DNA of 64,000 bases, from contig JACPPA010000024.1 of the NCBI GenBank assembly GCA_016191285.1, positions 1 to 64,000 on the forward strand. Reading direction: 5' to 3'. This stretch comes from Gammaproteobacteria bacterium. Its GTDB lineage: Bacteria; Pseudomonadota; Gammaproteobacteria; Ga0077536. This document shows, in pieces, positions 44,432 through 54,336 of the stretch (positions are counted from its first letter, which is position 1; every line of letters starts with the position of its first letter). The notes beneath the pieces were generated by a model. That model was given only the letters and a program-made list of their open reading frames with translations, searched no databases and was not told the DNA's origin. Both the position numbers and the translations under genes were made by a program.

Positions 44432-45574
44432 ATGTATTGTCACCACTTCGGATTCACCAAATCGCCGTTCAAGATTACGCCCGATCCAGAACTCTTCTTC
44501 GCTGGCGGCAAGCGCGGCGCGGTGCTCGATGCCTTGGTTTACGCGGTTAGTCGTGGCGAGGGCATCGTCAAGGTCGTCGGCGAAGTGGGTAGTGGCAAGA
44601 CCATGCTGTGTCGCATGCTGGATCGCGAGTTGCCCGCGGCATGCGAACGGATTTACCTCGCCAATCCCAATCTCGGGCCGCACGAAATCTTGCACGCGAT
44701 TGCCTTCGAGCTGGGCCTGAATCCACCGGTGACGGCCGCGAAACCGGCGCTAATGCATCTGGTGCACGATTATTTGCTGGCCAAACACGCGGCGAATCGG
44801 CGGGTGGTCATGTTCGTGGAAGAGGCGCAGGCCATGCCGAACGCCACGCTCGAAGAACTGCGCCTATTGAGCAATCTTGAAACCGCCGACGATAAATTAT
44901 TGCAAATCGTGCTGTTCGGTCAGCCCGAATTCGATCACAAACTTGCCGCGCACGAGATCCGCCAGCTCAATGAACGTATTACTTATCGCTTTACGCTCGC
45001 GTCGCTCACGACAATCGAAGTGCGCGATTATCTGCATACGCGGTTGCACGCATGTGGCTATCGTGGCCCCGAACTTTTTTCACGCAGCGCCATTCGACGC
45101 TTGACCACGCATTCGCGAGGCTTATTGCGGCGGATTAACGTGCTTGCCGACAAGGCGTTGCTCGCTGCGTACTCGGATAATTCGCGTGTCGTGCAGGCGC
45201 GCCATATCACGCTCGCGGTTAACGACAGCGAATACCGCCGCCCGCGCTGGTTGGTGTGGCGCCGGCGGCTGGCGCTGATGTTAGGGTCAGCGTTGCTCGC
45301 CGGCGCTTGGTGGCAGGGCTTGTTGCAGCCACGTACACCGGCGGGGATTACGCACGCGGCGAGTCGCGGCGTTGAACCCTCGATGCCGACCGCGGGCTAT
45401 ACGGATTTAACCACGCTGTCGGCACTCCTCGGCGGGGTCGAGTCAGACGCCAACGTGGCGGCGCCCGCGAGCGACACCAACAGCGTGCGCGCGGCCTTGG
45501 CGCGCCTGGCCCGCGTGTCCGATCCGGTAACGGTGTTAACGCTCGCGGCCGAGCCTACGCTCGAAGTGCACTAG
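44432..45574 (+). CDS. mshM: ExeA/MshM-like AAA ATPase
   Basis: 380 residues. It begins MYCHHFGFTKSPFKITPDPE, the usual start of ExeA/GspA-like proteins. AAA_22 ATPase: Walker A GEVGSGKTML, Walker B RRVVMFVEEAQAMP, sensor LLQIVLFGQPEF, and the C-terminal lid GLLRRINVLADKALLAA. One membrane helix (LALMLGSALLAGAWW, about 283-299) then a short periplasmic tail. It would energise placement of the secretin through the cell wall. First gene of the pilus operon, two bases before mshL. Confidence 0.88.
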   Translation: MYCHHFGFTKSPFKITPDPELFFAGGKRGAVLDALVYAVSRGEGIVKVVGEVGSGKTMLCRMLDRELPAACERIYLANPNLGPHEILHAIAFELGLNPPVTAAKPALMHLVHDYLLAKHAANRRVVMFVEEAQAMPNATLEELRLLSNLETADDKLLQIVLFGQPEFDHKLAAHEIRQLNERITYRFTLASLTTIEVRDYLHTRLHACGYRGPELFSRSAIRRLTTHSRGLLRRINVLADKALLAAYSDNSRVVQARHITLAVNDSEYRRPRWLVWRRRLALMLGSALLAGAWWQGLLQPRTPAGITHAASRGVEPSMPTAGYTDLTTLSALLGGVESDANVAAPASDTNSVRAALARLARVSDPVTVLTLAAEPTLEVH

Positions 45575-45576
45575 GC

Positions 45577-47238
45577 GTGGAATTCACCCTGTCGCGCTTC
45601 GTCCTGATCACGCTCGTGTTGGTGACCGGCGCGGGTTGTGCCCGACTGCATCCAACGCCACCACTCGCCGCCGAGGCCCATCTTGGGCCGGCCACCAATT
45701 CATCGGCAGCGGCCGAGATTCCAGCCGTCGTCGGCCAGGCGCCGTATGTGCCACCACCGGCGGCAACCGCGGACAGTGAGCGCTATACCGTGGTCGTCAA
45801 CGAAGTGCCGGTCCGCGAATTATTGTTTGCGCTCGCGCGCGACGCGTCGCGCAACGTCGATATCGCGGGTGAGATAACCGGCACGGTCACCCTAAACGCG
45901 GTGGAGCAGACGCTGCCGCAGATTCTCGATCGGGTCGCGCGCGAGGCGAATCTTCGCTACCGCCTGGAAGGCGCGACTATTTTCATCGAACCCGACGCAC
46001 CGTTTTTTCGTACCTATGAAGTCGGCTACGTCAATCTGGCGCGCGACACCGACACCACTGTCAGCGTGGCGACTCAGGTCGCGACTACCGGCGAAGGCGC
46101 CGCCAATCAGCAGGGTGGAGGGAATCGTGTCAATTCGAGCGGCGGCTCGAGTGGCGCCAACAGTTCCGCGACGCGCGTGAATTCGAAATCGACGAATCGA
46201 TTCTGGGACACGCTGACGACCAACATTTCGAGTATTTTGGGTGAGCAAACCAGCGGTGGCGACGGTCCACGGCGCTCCGACAATCTGGTGGTTAACGCCG
46301 AATCCGGCGTGGTCTCGGTCAAAGCCACCGGCCGTCAGCATCAAATGATTCAGGAATTCATCGATCGCGTGCTCACCAATGCGCGGCGGCAGGTGATGAT
46401 CGAAGCGACCATCGTCGAAGTGACGCTAAACGATCAATATCAAGCGGGTGTCGATTGGAAGATCGTGCTCAATAGCAACAAAGCCGGTTTTGGCTTCAAT
46501 CAACAACTGTTGGGTGGCGTCACCAACGGCGTTATCGATAATGCCGTGTCGTCTTTTGTCTTTGGCTATCGCGATCCGAGCGCGAATGGCCGCCTGGTCG
46601 AAACCACGCTCAGGTTGCTGCATGAATTTGGCGATACCAAAGTGTTATCGAGCCCGCGTTTGATGGTGTTGAATAATCAAACGGCGCTGCTCAAGGTGGT
46701 CGAAGAACTGGTGTATTTCACGGCCAACGTGACCACCACGGATTCCACGTTGAACTCGCAAGGCCGCACCTTCGTGCAAACCCAGGTGCACTCCGTGCCG
46801 GTTGGACTAGTGATGGCGGTCACGCCGCAGATCTCGGCCAACCAAGAAGTAACGCTTACCGTGCGTCCGACCATCTCGCAAAAAATCGCCGACGCTACCG
46901 ACCCCGGACCAGCCCTACTAGGTCGGACCGACGTCACCAACACCGTGCCGGTGATCCGCACGCGTGAAATGGAATCGGTGTTGAAATTGGTCAACGGCCA
47001 GGTCGGCGTGTTGGGCGGCCTGATGCAAGATCAGGTGCGAACGGGAAATCGCGAAGTGCCGGGATTGGCCCAGATCCCGATTATCGGCCGCACGTTTTTT
47101 CACACCGACGAAAACCATAACCAAAAGACTGAATTGGTGGTCTTCCTGCGCCCGGTGGTCGTTAACGAACCCAATGTCGAAACCGATCTGAAAAGCTACG
47201 GCCAATATCTCGGCGGTCATGCGCCAACGCCGCCGTGA
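45577..47238 (+). CDS. mshL: MSHA-type secretin MshL
   Basis: 553 residues. A lipoprotein signal peptide ends VTGAGC, so it is an outer-membrane lipoprotein. A secretin and TonB N-terminal domain follows (VPVRELLFALARDASRNVDI), then a Ser/Asn/Gly-rich linker (about 185-215) and the secretin domain with VLSSPRLMVLNNQTALLKVV, VPVGLVMAVTPQIS, VNGQVGVLGGLMQDQ and VPGLAQIPIIGRTFFHTDEN. It forms the outer-membrane ring through which the pilus passes. GTG start, no gap to the ATPase gene before it. Confidence 0.93.
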   Translation: MEFTLSRFVLITLVLVTGAGCARLHPTPPLAAEAHLGPATNSSAAAEIPAVVGQAPYVPPPAATADSERYTVVVNEVPVRELLFALARDASRNVDIAGEITGTVTLNAVEQTLPQILDRVAREANLRYRLEGATIFIEPDAPFFRTYEVGYVNLARDTDTTVSVATQVATTGEGAANQQGGGNRVNSSGGSSGANSSATRVNSKSTNRFWDTLTTNISSILGEQTSGGDGPRRSDNLVVNAESGVVSVKATGRQHQMIQEFIDRVLTNARRQVMIEATIVEVTLNDQYQAGVDWKIVLNSNKAGFGFNQQLLGGVTNGVIDNAVSSFVFGYRDPSANGRLVETTLRLLHEFGDTKVLSSPRLMVLNNQTALLKVVEELVYFTANVTTTDSTLNSQGRTFVQTQVHSVPVGLVMAVTPQISANQEVTLTVRPTISQKIADATDPGPALLGRTDVTNTVPVIRTREMESVLKLVNGQVGVLGGLMQDQVRTGNREVPGLAQIPIIGRTFFHTDENHNQKTELVVFLRPVVVNEPNVETDLKSYGQYLGGHAPTPP

Positions 47239-47340
47239 ACGCGTGCTCGCGAGTGAACTGTTGATGACGGTCCGCGCATCTCCTGGCCACACAGTCACGG
47301 TTAATTGGACCGTGATTGCGCGCGCCGCGTGGCGCGCGGC

Positions 47341-48747
47341 ATGAGCCTGCTGATGGACGCCTTGCGTAAAGCCGAGGCTGACAAAAAGGCCGCGGAGCGT
47401 ACTGGCATCGTTCCCGATCTCCCGCTCGAGCCGCTGACGATTGTCGCGCCGCCCGCCACCGAACTTCGACTCGAGCCACTAGGGAATATCACCGGCGATG
47501 ACTTCGAAACCTCACGCGCGGCCGCCTATCGCGCGCCTTATAACGGCGACTCGACGCAACGCTTAACCACCAATAGCCGCTTTAGTCGCGGCGACGATGC
47601 GACGGTCGCCGGCGAGTTGTCGTTTGAGCGGCCGCTCGCGACGGTCTTGATCGATGATGACGCGCCGGCCGGTGAAGCGTCGTTGGCGCGACCGGAGATC
47701 GTCACTCCGCAAACAGTGTTTGCCGCGACTAGCGGCACCCGACACCGTCATCTACTGTCGGCGACGTTGGCGTTCACGGCCGTGGTGATCGGGGGCGTTC
47801 TAGCGCTCGGATATTTCTATTATCTGCAACTGCCGGTGGCGCACGTAAAGCCGTCGCCGCGGGTCGCGGCGCAAGTGGAAACGGCACCGCCGAGCGCGCC
47901 ACTGATAACTTCTTCGGCGTCGATTACGTCAGCCCCCATCGCACCTGTTCAAGTCTTGCCGCCACCGCGGCTTCCGGCAGCGACACCCCCACCGACGATC
48001 CCGACACCACCCCCAGCGGCCGATGTGCCCGCCTTGATGCGCGCGGTGGCCGACCATGCGCCAAAGCCGCGCGTCCCACCCACCCCCCCGCGTGAATTGA
48101 GTCGTGACTCGGAATTCAAAAGCGGCGAAGTGCGTATTGCTCACCCCCTGGCGCACACCACCGGCAAGCGCGTGGCGCCGACACGCGTCGCGCAAGCCTA
48201 TGCGGCGCTGGTGGCTGGGAACTTGGCGATTGCCAAGCGCGACTACCAAGCCGTCGCGGTGGCCGATCCCGCGCAACTTGACGCCTGGCTCGGGCTTGGC
48301 GCGATTGCGATACAAGAAAATCGTAGCGTTGATGCTCATCACTATTATTCGAAGGCGCTCGCCCTCGACGCCGAAAATCCAGTCGCGAACGCCGCGCTGT
48401 TTGCGCTCGAAGGGGGCGCCGGGATCACGGTCAGCGAGTCCAAGCTGAAATTGCTTTTGGACCGCGGCGTGGACGCACCGTATGTGCAATTCGCGCTGGG
48501 TAATCTGTATGCGCGCCGCGCGCGATGGCCGGACGCGCAACAAGCTTATTTCGCCGCGTTGCACGGCATGCCAAGTAATCCAGACTACGCGTTCAATCTG
48601 GCGGTAAGTCTCGAGCGACTCGGTCAAGGTGCGGCCGCGCTTCAGTACTATCGACAAGCGGAAAGTTTACGCGCCACGCACCCGGCGCATTACGCCGCCA
48701 CGGTCGCCGCCGCGCGCATTCAGGCCTTGAGCGCGCGCGCGCGATGA
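47341..48747 (+). CDS. mshN: MshN-like TPR protein
   Basis: 468 residues from the ATG at 47341 (MSLLMDALRKAEADKKAAER, the standard MshN beginning). One membrane helix at about 135-157 (LLSATLAFTAVVIGGVLALG), a long Pro-rich periplasmic linker, then TPR repeats (AYAALVAGNLAIAKRDYQAV, NPVANAALFALEGG, LGNLYARRARWPDAQQAYFA). In MSHA systems it is an inner-membrane assembly protein. Overlaps mshE by four bases. Confidence 0.88.
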   Translation: MSLLMDALRKAEADKKAAERTGIVPDLPLEPLTIVAPPATELRLEPLGNITGDDFETSRAAAYRAPYNGDSTQRLTTNSRFSRGDDATVAGELSFERPLATVLIDDDAPAGEASLARPEIVTPQTVFAATSGTRHRHLLSATLAFTAVVIGGVLALGYFYYLQLPVAHVKPSPRVAAQVETAPPSAPLITSSASITSAPIAPVQVLPPPRLPAATPPPTIPTPPPAADVPALMRAVADHAPKPRVPPTPPRELSRDSEFKSGEVRIAHPLAHTTGKRVAPTRVAQAYAALVAGNLAIAKRDYQAVAVADPAQLDAWLGLGAIAIQENRSVDAHHYYSKALALDAENPVANAALFALEGGAGITVSESKLKLLLDRGVDAPYVQFALGNLYARRARWPDAQQAYFAALHGMPSNPDYAFNLAVSLERLGQGAAALQYYRQAESLRATHPAHYAATVAAARIQALSARAR

Positions 48748-50450
48748 GTGTGTCCAAGAAAAATCTGCGGATCGGCGAATTGCTCGTCCACAAGGGCGTG
48801 GTCAGTCCCGATCAAGTTCGGATTGCACTGATCGAGCAACGCAACAATCGCGATCACCTGGGGAAAATTCTCGTACGTCTCGGATTTGCGACCGAAGCCG
48901 TGATTCTCGACGTGCTCGGCGGTGCGCTCGGCCAACAAAAGGCCGATTTAAGCAAGGTGGTCGTCGACGGCGACGCGATACGCATGATCCCCAAGGATAT
49001 GGCGCGGCGTTTCCATATTCTCCCGCTGACCTATGAAGCGAATCGCAATCGTCTGACCTTGGCGATGGCGGACACCTTCAATGTTGTCGCGCTCGATCAA
49101 ATCACCGCGTTGATCGGCGGCGAGGTTGAAGTGGTGGCGCTGATGGCGGGCGAGGCGGAAATCGAAAAGGCAATCGATCAGTTCTATGGTTTCGAATTGT
49201 CGGTCGATGGGATTTTGCAAGAAATCGAAACCGGCGAAATCGATTACGAAAGCCTGGACGCCGACAGCCAGGAATACAGCCAGCCGGTGGTGCGCCTCGT
49301 CAATGCCCTGTTGGCGGACGCGGTCAAGCGCAGCGCGTCGGATATCCATTTCGAGCCCGAAGAGGGATTTCTGCGTTTTCGCTATCGAATTGACGGCGTG
49401 CTGCGGCAGATACGCAGTCTGCATAAGAATTATTGGTCGGCGCTCGCGGTGCGTTTGAAAGTGATGGCCGGCATGGATATCGCCGAAACCCGCGCCCCGC
49501 AGGATGGTCGCATCAACCTGTCCTTATCGGGTCGTCAAATCGACTTTCGCGTGTCGACCATTCCCACCGTGCATGGCGAGAACATTGTGCTGCGCGTGCT
49601 CGATCGCCAAAAAGGGCTGGTCCCGATCGACGAACTCGGTCTGGAAGCGGCGGTGCTGCATATGCTGCAGTTGATGGTCGCGCGACCGGAAGGCTTGCTC
49701 CTGGTCACGGGTCCGACCGGCAGCGGTAAAACGACGACGTTGTACAGCCTGCTCAGTCATCTCAATACCGAGTCGGTCAACATCATGACTCTCGAAGATC
49801 CCGTCGAATATCCGATGGGCATGATTCGTCAGACCTCGCTCAACGAGGCGGTGCGTCTCGATTTCGCGAGCGGGATCCGCTCGATGTTGCGCCAAGACCC
49901 GGACATCATCCTGGTCGGCGAAATACGTGATGAGGAAACCGCGGCGATGGCCTTTCGCGCGGCCATGACCGGTCACCAGGTGTTCTCGACCCTGCATGCG
50001 AACTCAGCGCTCGGCGCCATTCCGCGCCTCATCGACATGGGCGTGCGGCCCGACCTCATGGCGGGCAATGTGATCGGGATCCTCGCTCAGCGCCTGGTGC
50101 GGAAATTGAGAACGAACTGTGGCGAAGCTTATCGACCGGAAGCGATCGAGCGTGTGATCTTAGGTCTCGATGAGCGCGCGACCACGAACATCTTTCGCGT
50201 GGCCGAGGAATTTCGCCACACCGAGCACCAGGGCTACGAAGGTCGCACCGCGGTGATGGAATTACTCAAATTCGACCACGCGCTTGACGAATTAATCGCG
50301 CGGCGCGCCGGCCTGCGCGAATTGACCGAAGCCGCCCGCGCCAAGGGTTTCATTCCGCTGGCCGAGACCGCGATCAACCGCGTGTTGGACGGCACGACGA
50401 CTCTGGACGAAGTCGCGCGCGTGGTTGATTTGACGGAACGCTTGGGCTAG
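48744..50450 (+). CDS. mshE: MshE-like pilus extension ATPase (GspE/PilB family)
   Basis: 568 residues. N-terminal MshEN domain with LRIGELLVHKGVVSPDQVRI, the c-di-GMP-binding repeats in MshE; LGKILVRLGFATE is a further repeat. ATPase: Walker A GPTGSGKTTTLYSL, Asp box ITLEDPVE-like IMTLEDPVEYPM, Walker B DPDIILVGEIRDEETA, His box GHQVFSTLHANSALG. The zinc tetra-Cys found in GspE is not present: only one Cys remains in RTNCGEAYRPEA. It powers assembly of the pilin fibre in the cytoplasm. Confidence 0.93.
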   Translation: MSVSKKNLRIGELLVHKGVVSPDQVRIALIEQRNNRDHLGKILVRLGFATEAVILDVLGGALGQQKADLSKVVVDGDAIRMIPKDMARRFHILPLTYEANRNRLTLAMADTFNVVALDQITALIGGEVEVVALMAGEAEIEKAIDQFYGFELSVDGILQEIETGEIDYESLDADSQEYSQPVVRLVNALLADAVKRSASDIHFEPEEGFLRFRYRIDGVLRQIRSLHKNYWSALAVRLKVMAGMDIAETRAPQDGRINLSLSGRQIDFRVSTIPTVHGENIVLRVLDRQKGLVPIDELGLEAAVLHMLQLMVARPEGLLLVTGPTGSGKTTTLYSLLSHLNTESVNIMTLEDPVEYPMGMIRQTSLNEAVRLDFASGIRSMLRQDPDIILVGEIRDEETAAMAFRAAMTGHQVFSTLHANSALGAIPRLIDMGVRPDLMAGNVIGILAQRLVRKLRTNCGEAYRPEAIERVILGLDERATTNIFRVAEEFRHTEHQGYEGRTAVMELLKFDHALDELIARRAGLRELTEAARAKGFIPLAETAINRVLDGTTTLDEVARVVDLTERLG

Positions 50451-50482
50451 GCGCGATGGCCGCGCGCGCTCCGTAGCTGCGA

Positions 50483-51688
50483 ATGGAAGCCTACCGGTAC
50501 AAGGCGATGGATGAGCGCGGGCGCATTCGGCGCGGCCGGATCGAGGCGGCGAACGCGGCCGATCTGGAAGCCCGCCTGAGTCGCAGTGGGCTTGACCTGC
50601 TGAATTTCACCGAACTCAAGTTGGCGCGGCATGGGCTAACCGGCGCCGGCATCAAGCCCGTTGATCTCATCACGTTTTGTTTTCATCTCGAACATCTGGT
50701 GCGCGCCGGCGTGCCCATTCTCGAAGGCCTGGGCGATTTACGCGACACGCTCGACAGCAAGCGCCTGCGCGAAGTGACCTCGGCCATGATCGAATCGATC
50801 GAGGGCGGCAAGAACCTTTCCGGCGCGATGGCGGAATTTCCGGCGGTGTTCGATGGCGTATTCGTCAATTTGATTCGCGCCGGCGAGCAGAGCGGTCGCC
50901 TATCCGAGGTCATGCAGAAGATCGTCGAGAATCTTAAATGGCAGGACGAACAGGCGTCCTACACCAAGAAACTGCTGCTCTATCCGGCCTTGGTCACGGT
51001 GGTGATCGCGGCGGTGCTGTTTTTCCTCATGCTCTACGTGGTGCCCCAGCTCGTGTCTTTTCTGCGCACGATGGGACAAGAGCTTCCATTGCAAACGCGC
51101 GCGTTAATCGCGACCTCTAAATTTCTGAAAAGTTACTGGTATGCGGTTATCGCCGTGCCACTCATCGCGTTCGGTGGCGGGTGGACGGCGCTGCGGACGA
51201 ATCCCGATTTTGCGCGCCAGGTTGATGCGTTAAAGTTGCGCCTGCCGTTGGTCGGTCCAATCTTGAAGAAAATCATCGTGACCCGGGTGTGTGGCGTGTT
51301 TTCAATTATGTATACCTCCGGCATCACCGTGCTCGAATGCATCCGCACTGGCGAAGATGTCGCGGATAATCGCGCGGTTAAAATCGCGCTGCGCGATGCA
51401 GGACGCTTGATTGCCGATGGGGGTGGGATCAGCGCGAGCTTCGCCGCCACGGGGCTATTTCCTCCGCTCGTTATCCGGATGCTGCGCGTCGGCGAAAATA
51501 CCGGTGCGCTCGAAGAAGCCTTGAACAACGTGACGTATTTCTTTACGCGCGATGTCCGCGATTCGGTGGCGAAATTCCAAACCTTGATCCTCCCGGCAGT
51601 GACTATTTTGCTTGGCTTGCTGGTCCTCTGGATTATGTCCTCCGTCCTCGGCCCGATTTATGATCTTCTCGGCAAGATTAAATTTTAA
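50483..51688 (+). CDS. mshG: MshG-like inner-membrane platform protein (GspF/PilC family)
   Basis: 401 residues: two GspF domains with three membrane helices (ALVTVVIAAVLFFLMLYVVP, YWYAVIAVPLIAFGGGW and LPAVTILLGLLVLWIMSSVL). YRYKAMDERGRIRRGRIEA at the start is typical. It couples the ATPase to pilin polymerisation. Its 3' end overlaps the next gene by 29 bases. Confidence 0.93.
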   Translation: MEAYRYKAMDERGRIRRGRIEAANAADLEARLSRSGLDLLNFTELKLARHGLTGAGIKPVDLITFCFHLEHLVRAGVPILEGLGDLRDTLDSKRLREVTSAMIESIEGGKNLSGAMAEFPAVFDGVFVNLIRAGEQSGRLSEVMQKIVENLKWQDEQASYTKKLLLYPALVTVVIAAVLFFLMLYVVPQLVSFLRTMGQELPLQTRALIATSKFLKSYWYAVIAVPLIAFGGGWTALRTNPDFARQVDALKLRLPLVGPILKKIIVTRVCGVFSIMYTSGITVLECIRTGEDVADNRAVKIALRDAGRLIADGGGISASFAATGLFPPLVIRMLRVGENTGALEEALNNVTYFFTRDVRDSVAKFQTLILPAVTILLGLLVLWIMSSVLGPIYDLLGKIKF

Positions 51689-53240
51689 TACCGCCGAGCG
51701 CCGGGTGCTGTTGCTGGCGTCCGATAAAGCCACATTGTTCTTGGGCGATGGGGCACGCCTCGCGCGCTCCTACGTCTTTGCCAACAGCGAGGCCGGCATT
51801 GCCGCCTTCGGCGCCTACTTGCAAACGGCGCCGGTGGTTCCACTGTATGTCATGGTCGATGTCGTCGAGGAAGAATATCGCCAGGATACGATTCCGTTTA
51901 CGCGCGGCGCCGATCGCGCCGCGGTGCTGACGCGGCGTTACGCGCGACTATTTCGCGGCACGCCGTATTGTTTGGCGTTGCGCCAAGGCCGAGCGCGCGA
52001 CGGTAGGCGCGATGAGCGCGTCCTGCTCACGGCCGTGATCAAACCCGAACTCATCGCGCCGTGGGTGGCCGAACTCAATGTGCACAAGGTGCCGCTGGTC
52101 GGTATTTATTCGTTACCGGGCTTAAGCGCCGCCTTGTTACCGCGCTTAAAAGTGCGTGCGGCAAATGTGTTGCTCATCAGCGTGCAACAGGCGAGTGGCT
52201 TAAGACAAACTTTTTTTCGCGACGGCCAGCTGAAAATTAGCCGCCTGGCGCAAATGCCGCGCTTAGGCTCGGTACCCTATGCCGCGCACCTGATGGCGGA
52301 ACTCGCGAAGCTCCGGCGGTATCTCAATAGTCTCGGGTTGATGTCACGCGATAGTCCGCTGGCCGTGTACATCCTTAGTCACGGGGCGCTGTTAACCGAA
52401 CTGGCGACGCAGTGCCGGGACACCGACGGCGAGCATTATTTTTTAGTCGACAATGCCGATCTCGGTGTGCAGTTGCGGTTGCCCGAAGTCGTCGCGTCGC
52501 CCTATGCCGATGCCGTATTCGCGCAACTACTGTTGGATGCGACGCCGCCGGAGTCGTATGCACAGCGCGCTGAAACAACTTACTACCGCCTCTACCGGGC
52601 AAAGCTTGGGTTGATGGCCGCAAGTGGGTTGTTGTTGTTGGGCAGCGCCGGATGGAGTGCGCTCCGCTTTTTCGATGCCGTGGGTTTGAAGCAACAGGCG
52701 CTCGAGGTGGCGCAGATGGCGGATTTTTATAACGAGCGCTATGCGTTGGCGCACCAGGGCCTGCCGCGTACCGCAGTTGAACCGCGCGATATCGAAACGG
52801 CGGTGACGATCGCAAGTGAACTAACGGCCCGCAAGGAATCGCCGTTTTCGCTCCTTAAACTGATAGGCGCGACCCTGCTCGAACGCCCCGCCGTGGTGAT
52901 CGATAAACTGGAATGGGCGAGCGACGACAGTGAAGCCTTAACGGCGCGGCCGGCGGTATCGAGCCGCGCAGACGCGAGCGCGCAATTCACCAGCGCCGTC
53001 TTACGCGCGCATCTCGCACCGTTCGCCGGCGATTATCGCGCGGCGATTAGCGCGATCGATGCGTTGGCGGCGCAACTCCGTGCGGCTCCGAGCGTGCACG
53101 CCGCCGACGTCATGGAGTATCCGCTTGATCTGCGCTCTGGCTCCAGTATGACGGGCACCGCGAGCAGCGGTGGCCCAGCGAACGCGACCTTCGTTATTAA
53201 AATTACGGCGGAAACTACCCGTGGCCAAGCTAACAACTGA
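51660..53240 (+). CDS. MshI/GspL-like pilus assembly protein
   Basis: 526 residues from the ATG at 51660 (inside mshG). N-terminal cytoplasmic domain with an actin-like (PilM/GspL) look: RRVLLLASDKATLFLGDGAR, LTAVIKPELIAPWVAELN, GIYSLPGLSAALL. One membrane helix (LGLMAASGLLLLGSAGWSAL, about 326-345), then a PilN-like periplasmic part with KQQALEVAQMADFYNERY. This is the position and layout of MshI, but the sequence is diverged. Ends by overlapping the next gene by 20 bases. Confidence 0.75.
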   Translation: MIFSARLNFNTAERRVLLLASDKATLFLGDGARLARSYVFANSEAGIAAFGAYLQTAPVVPLYVMVDVVEEEYRQDTIPFTRGADRAAVLTRRYARLFRGTPYCLALRQGRARDGRRDERVLLTAVIKPELIAPWVAELNVHKVPLVGIYSLPGLSAALLPRLKVRAANVLLISVQQASGLRQTFFRDGQLKISRLAQMPRLGSVPYAAHLMAELAKLRRYLNSLGLMSRDSPLAVYILSHGALLTELATQCRDTDGEHYFLVDNADLGVQLRLPEVVASPYADAVFAQLLLDATPPESYAQRAETTYYRLYRAKLGLMAASGLLLLGSAGWSALRFFDAVGLKQQALEVAQMADFYNERYALAHQGLPRTAVEPRDIETAVTIASELTARKESPFSLLKLIGATLLERPAVVIDKLEWASDDSEALTARPAVSSRADASAQFTSAVLRAHLAPFAGDYRAAISAIDALAAQLRAAPSVHAADVMEYPLDLRSGSSMTGTASSGGPANATFVIKITAETTRGQANN

Positions 53241-53844
53241 TTGGCGCGTGCTGCGCGGCGCGGCGGGCCTGTGCGTGTTGTGCGCGTTGTTGGCGGCCGG
53301 CATGCTGATCGCGAGTAATATGTTCTGGCAGCAAATGAACAGCGATTACCGGACGCATTACGCGCGGTTTCGTGACGCGAGCCGCAAATATTTATCGGTG
53401 GATGGTGATGAACGCGTGATCGCGGAACGCTATCCGCGATTTGTGGAACTTTACGCGCGGGGTGTGATTGGCGACGAGCATCGCCTGAGCTGGATCGAGA
53501 CCTTGCGTCGAGTCAGTCAGCGCATCGGATTGCCCAGCCTAGATTACAAGCTTGATGCGCAGCGCCTGTATACGCCGCCTAACCCGCTGGATAGCGGTCC
53601 GTTCGACATCCGCGTCAGTGAAATGCATTTAACGCTCGGCTTGCTGCATGAAGGCGATCTGGTTCGCTTTGTGTCCGATCTTGAGCACGATGCCGAAGGG
53701 CTTTTTCATCTAGAGCGCTGCGATTTTACGCGGGCCGAGACCCGGCCCGAAACCGCCGCCAGTGGCGCCGCGCGTCTGACGGCTGCCTGCGTGCTTAAGT
53801 GGTATACGTTGACCAGTCGCGGCGATCGGAAGATTACGTTATGA
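53221..53844 (+). CDS. MshJ/PilO-like pilus assembly protein
   Basis: 207 residues with a GTG start that overlaps the previous gene. One membrane helix near residues 10-32 (GAAGLCVLCALLAAGMLIAS) is followed by a heptad-type segment and a compact periplasmic domain (VSEMHLTLGLLHEGDLVRFV) like PilO, GspM and MshJ. It would join the MshI-like protein in the inner-membrane alignment complex. Named by position and topology. Confidence 0.7.
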   Translation: MAKLTTDWRVLRGAAGLCVLCALLAAGMLIASNMFWQQMNSDYRTHYARFRDASRKYLSVDGDERVIAERYPRFVELYARGVIGDEHRLSWIETLRRVSQRIGLPSLDYKLDAQRLYTPPNPLDSGPFDIRVSEMHLTLGLLHEGDLVRFVSDLEHDAEGLFHLERCDFTRAETRPETAASGAARLTAACVLKWYTLTSRGDRKITL

Positions 53845-54320
53845 CGCGCTCGACATGGTTCATGATCTGCTACTTAGGATCGATCGGCCTGACCCACGCC
53901 GACGACCTCGGCCGGTTGTTTTTCACGCCAAGCGAACGCGCCGCGCTCGATGCCGCCCGCGCGGCGGCGGCCGAGATCCCGCCATCGACCCCAGCTATCA
54001 CGCCCGCTGAAATGGCGACAGTGCCGGAGCCGGGCACCACGGTGCCGATCCCGCCACCCGCGCCCGTCACGTTGAACGGCTTCGTTAAGCGTAGCCGCGG
54101 GCCATCCACGGTCTGGCTAAACGGCAGTACCGAAGACGCGCGCGCCGCGACAATGCCAGGAGACGCGCGCCGCGCCGCACGCTTGCATGGCAACGCGATC
54201 GAGTTCGCCGCCACGAGAGAGCAGGGCGCGCTCAGTCTAAAGCCCGGACAAACTTTCGCGCCTGACGAACAGATCGTCCGCGACGCCTTTGAGCGCGTGG
54301 CCCCGCCGAGCGCCCCGTAG
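53841..54320 (+). CDS. MshK/PilP-like periplasmic protein
   Basis: 159 residues, signal peptide MTRSTWFMICYLGSIGLTHA. The mature protein starts DDLGRLFFTPSERAALDAAR, a segment I know from small proteins beside pilus genes, then a Pro-rich linker, and a short beta domain with VTLNGFVKRSRGPSTVWLNG. This resembles the PilP/MshK/GspC-type HR domain in size. It could bridge the inner-membrane complex and the secretin. Starts in an ATGA overlap. Confidence 0.65.
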   Translation: MTRSTWFMICYLGSIGLTHADDLGRLFFTPSERAALDAARAAAAEIPPSTPAITPAEMATVPEPGTTVPIPPPAPVTLNGFVKRSRGPSTVWLNGSTEDARAATMPGDARRAARLHGNAIEFAATREQGALSLKPGQTFAPDEQIVRDAFERVAPPSAP

Positions 54321-54336
54321 CGCGCCGCGTTTGCCC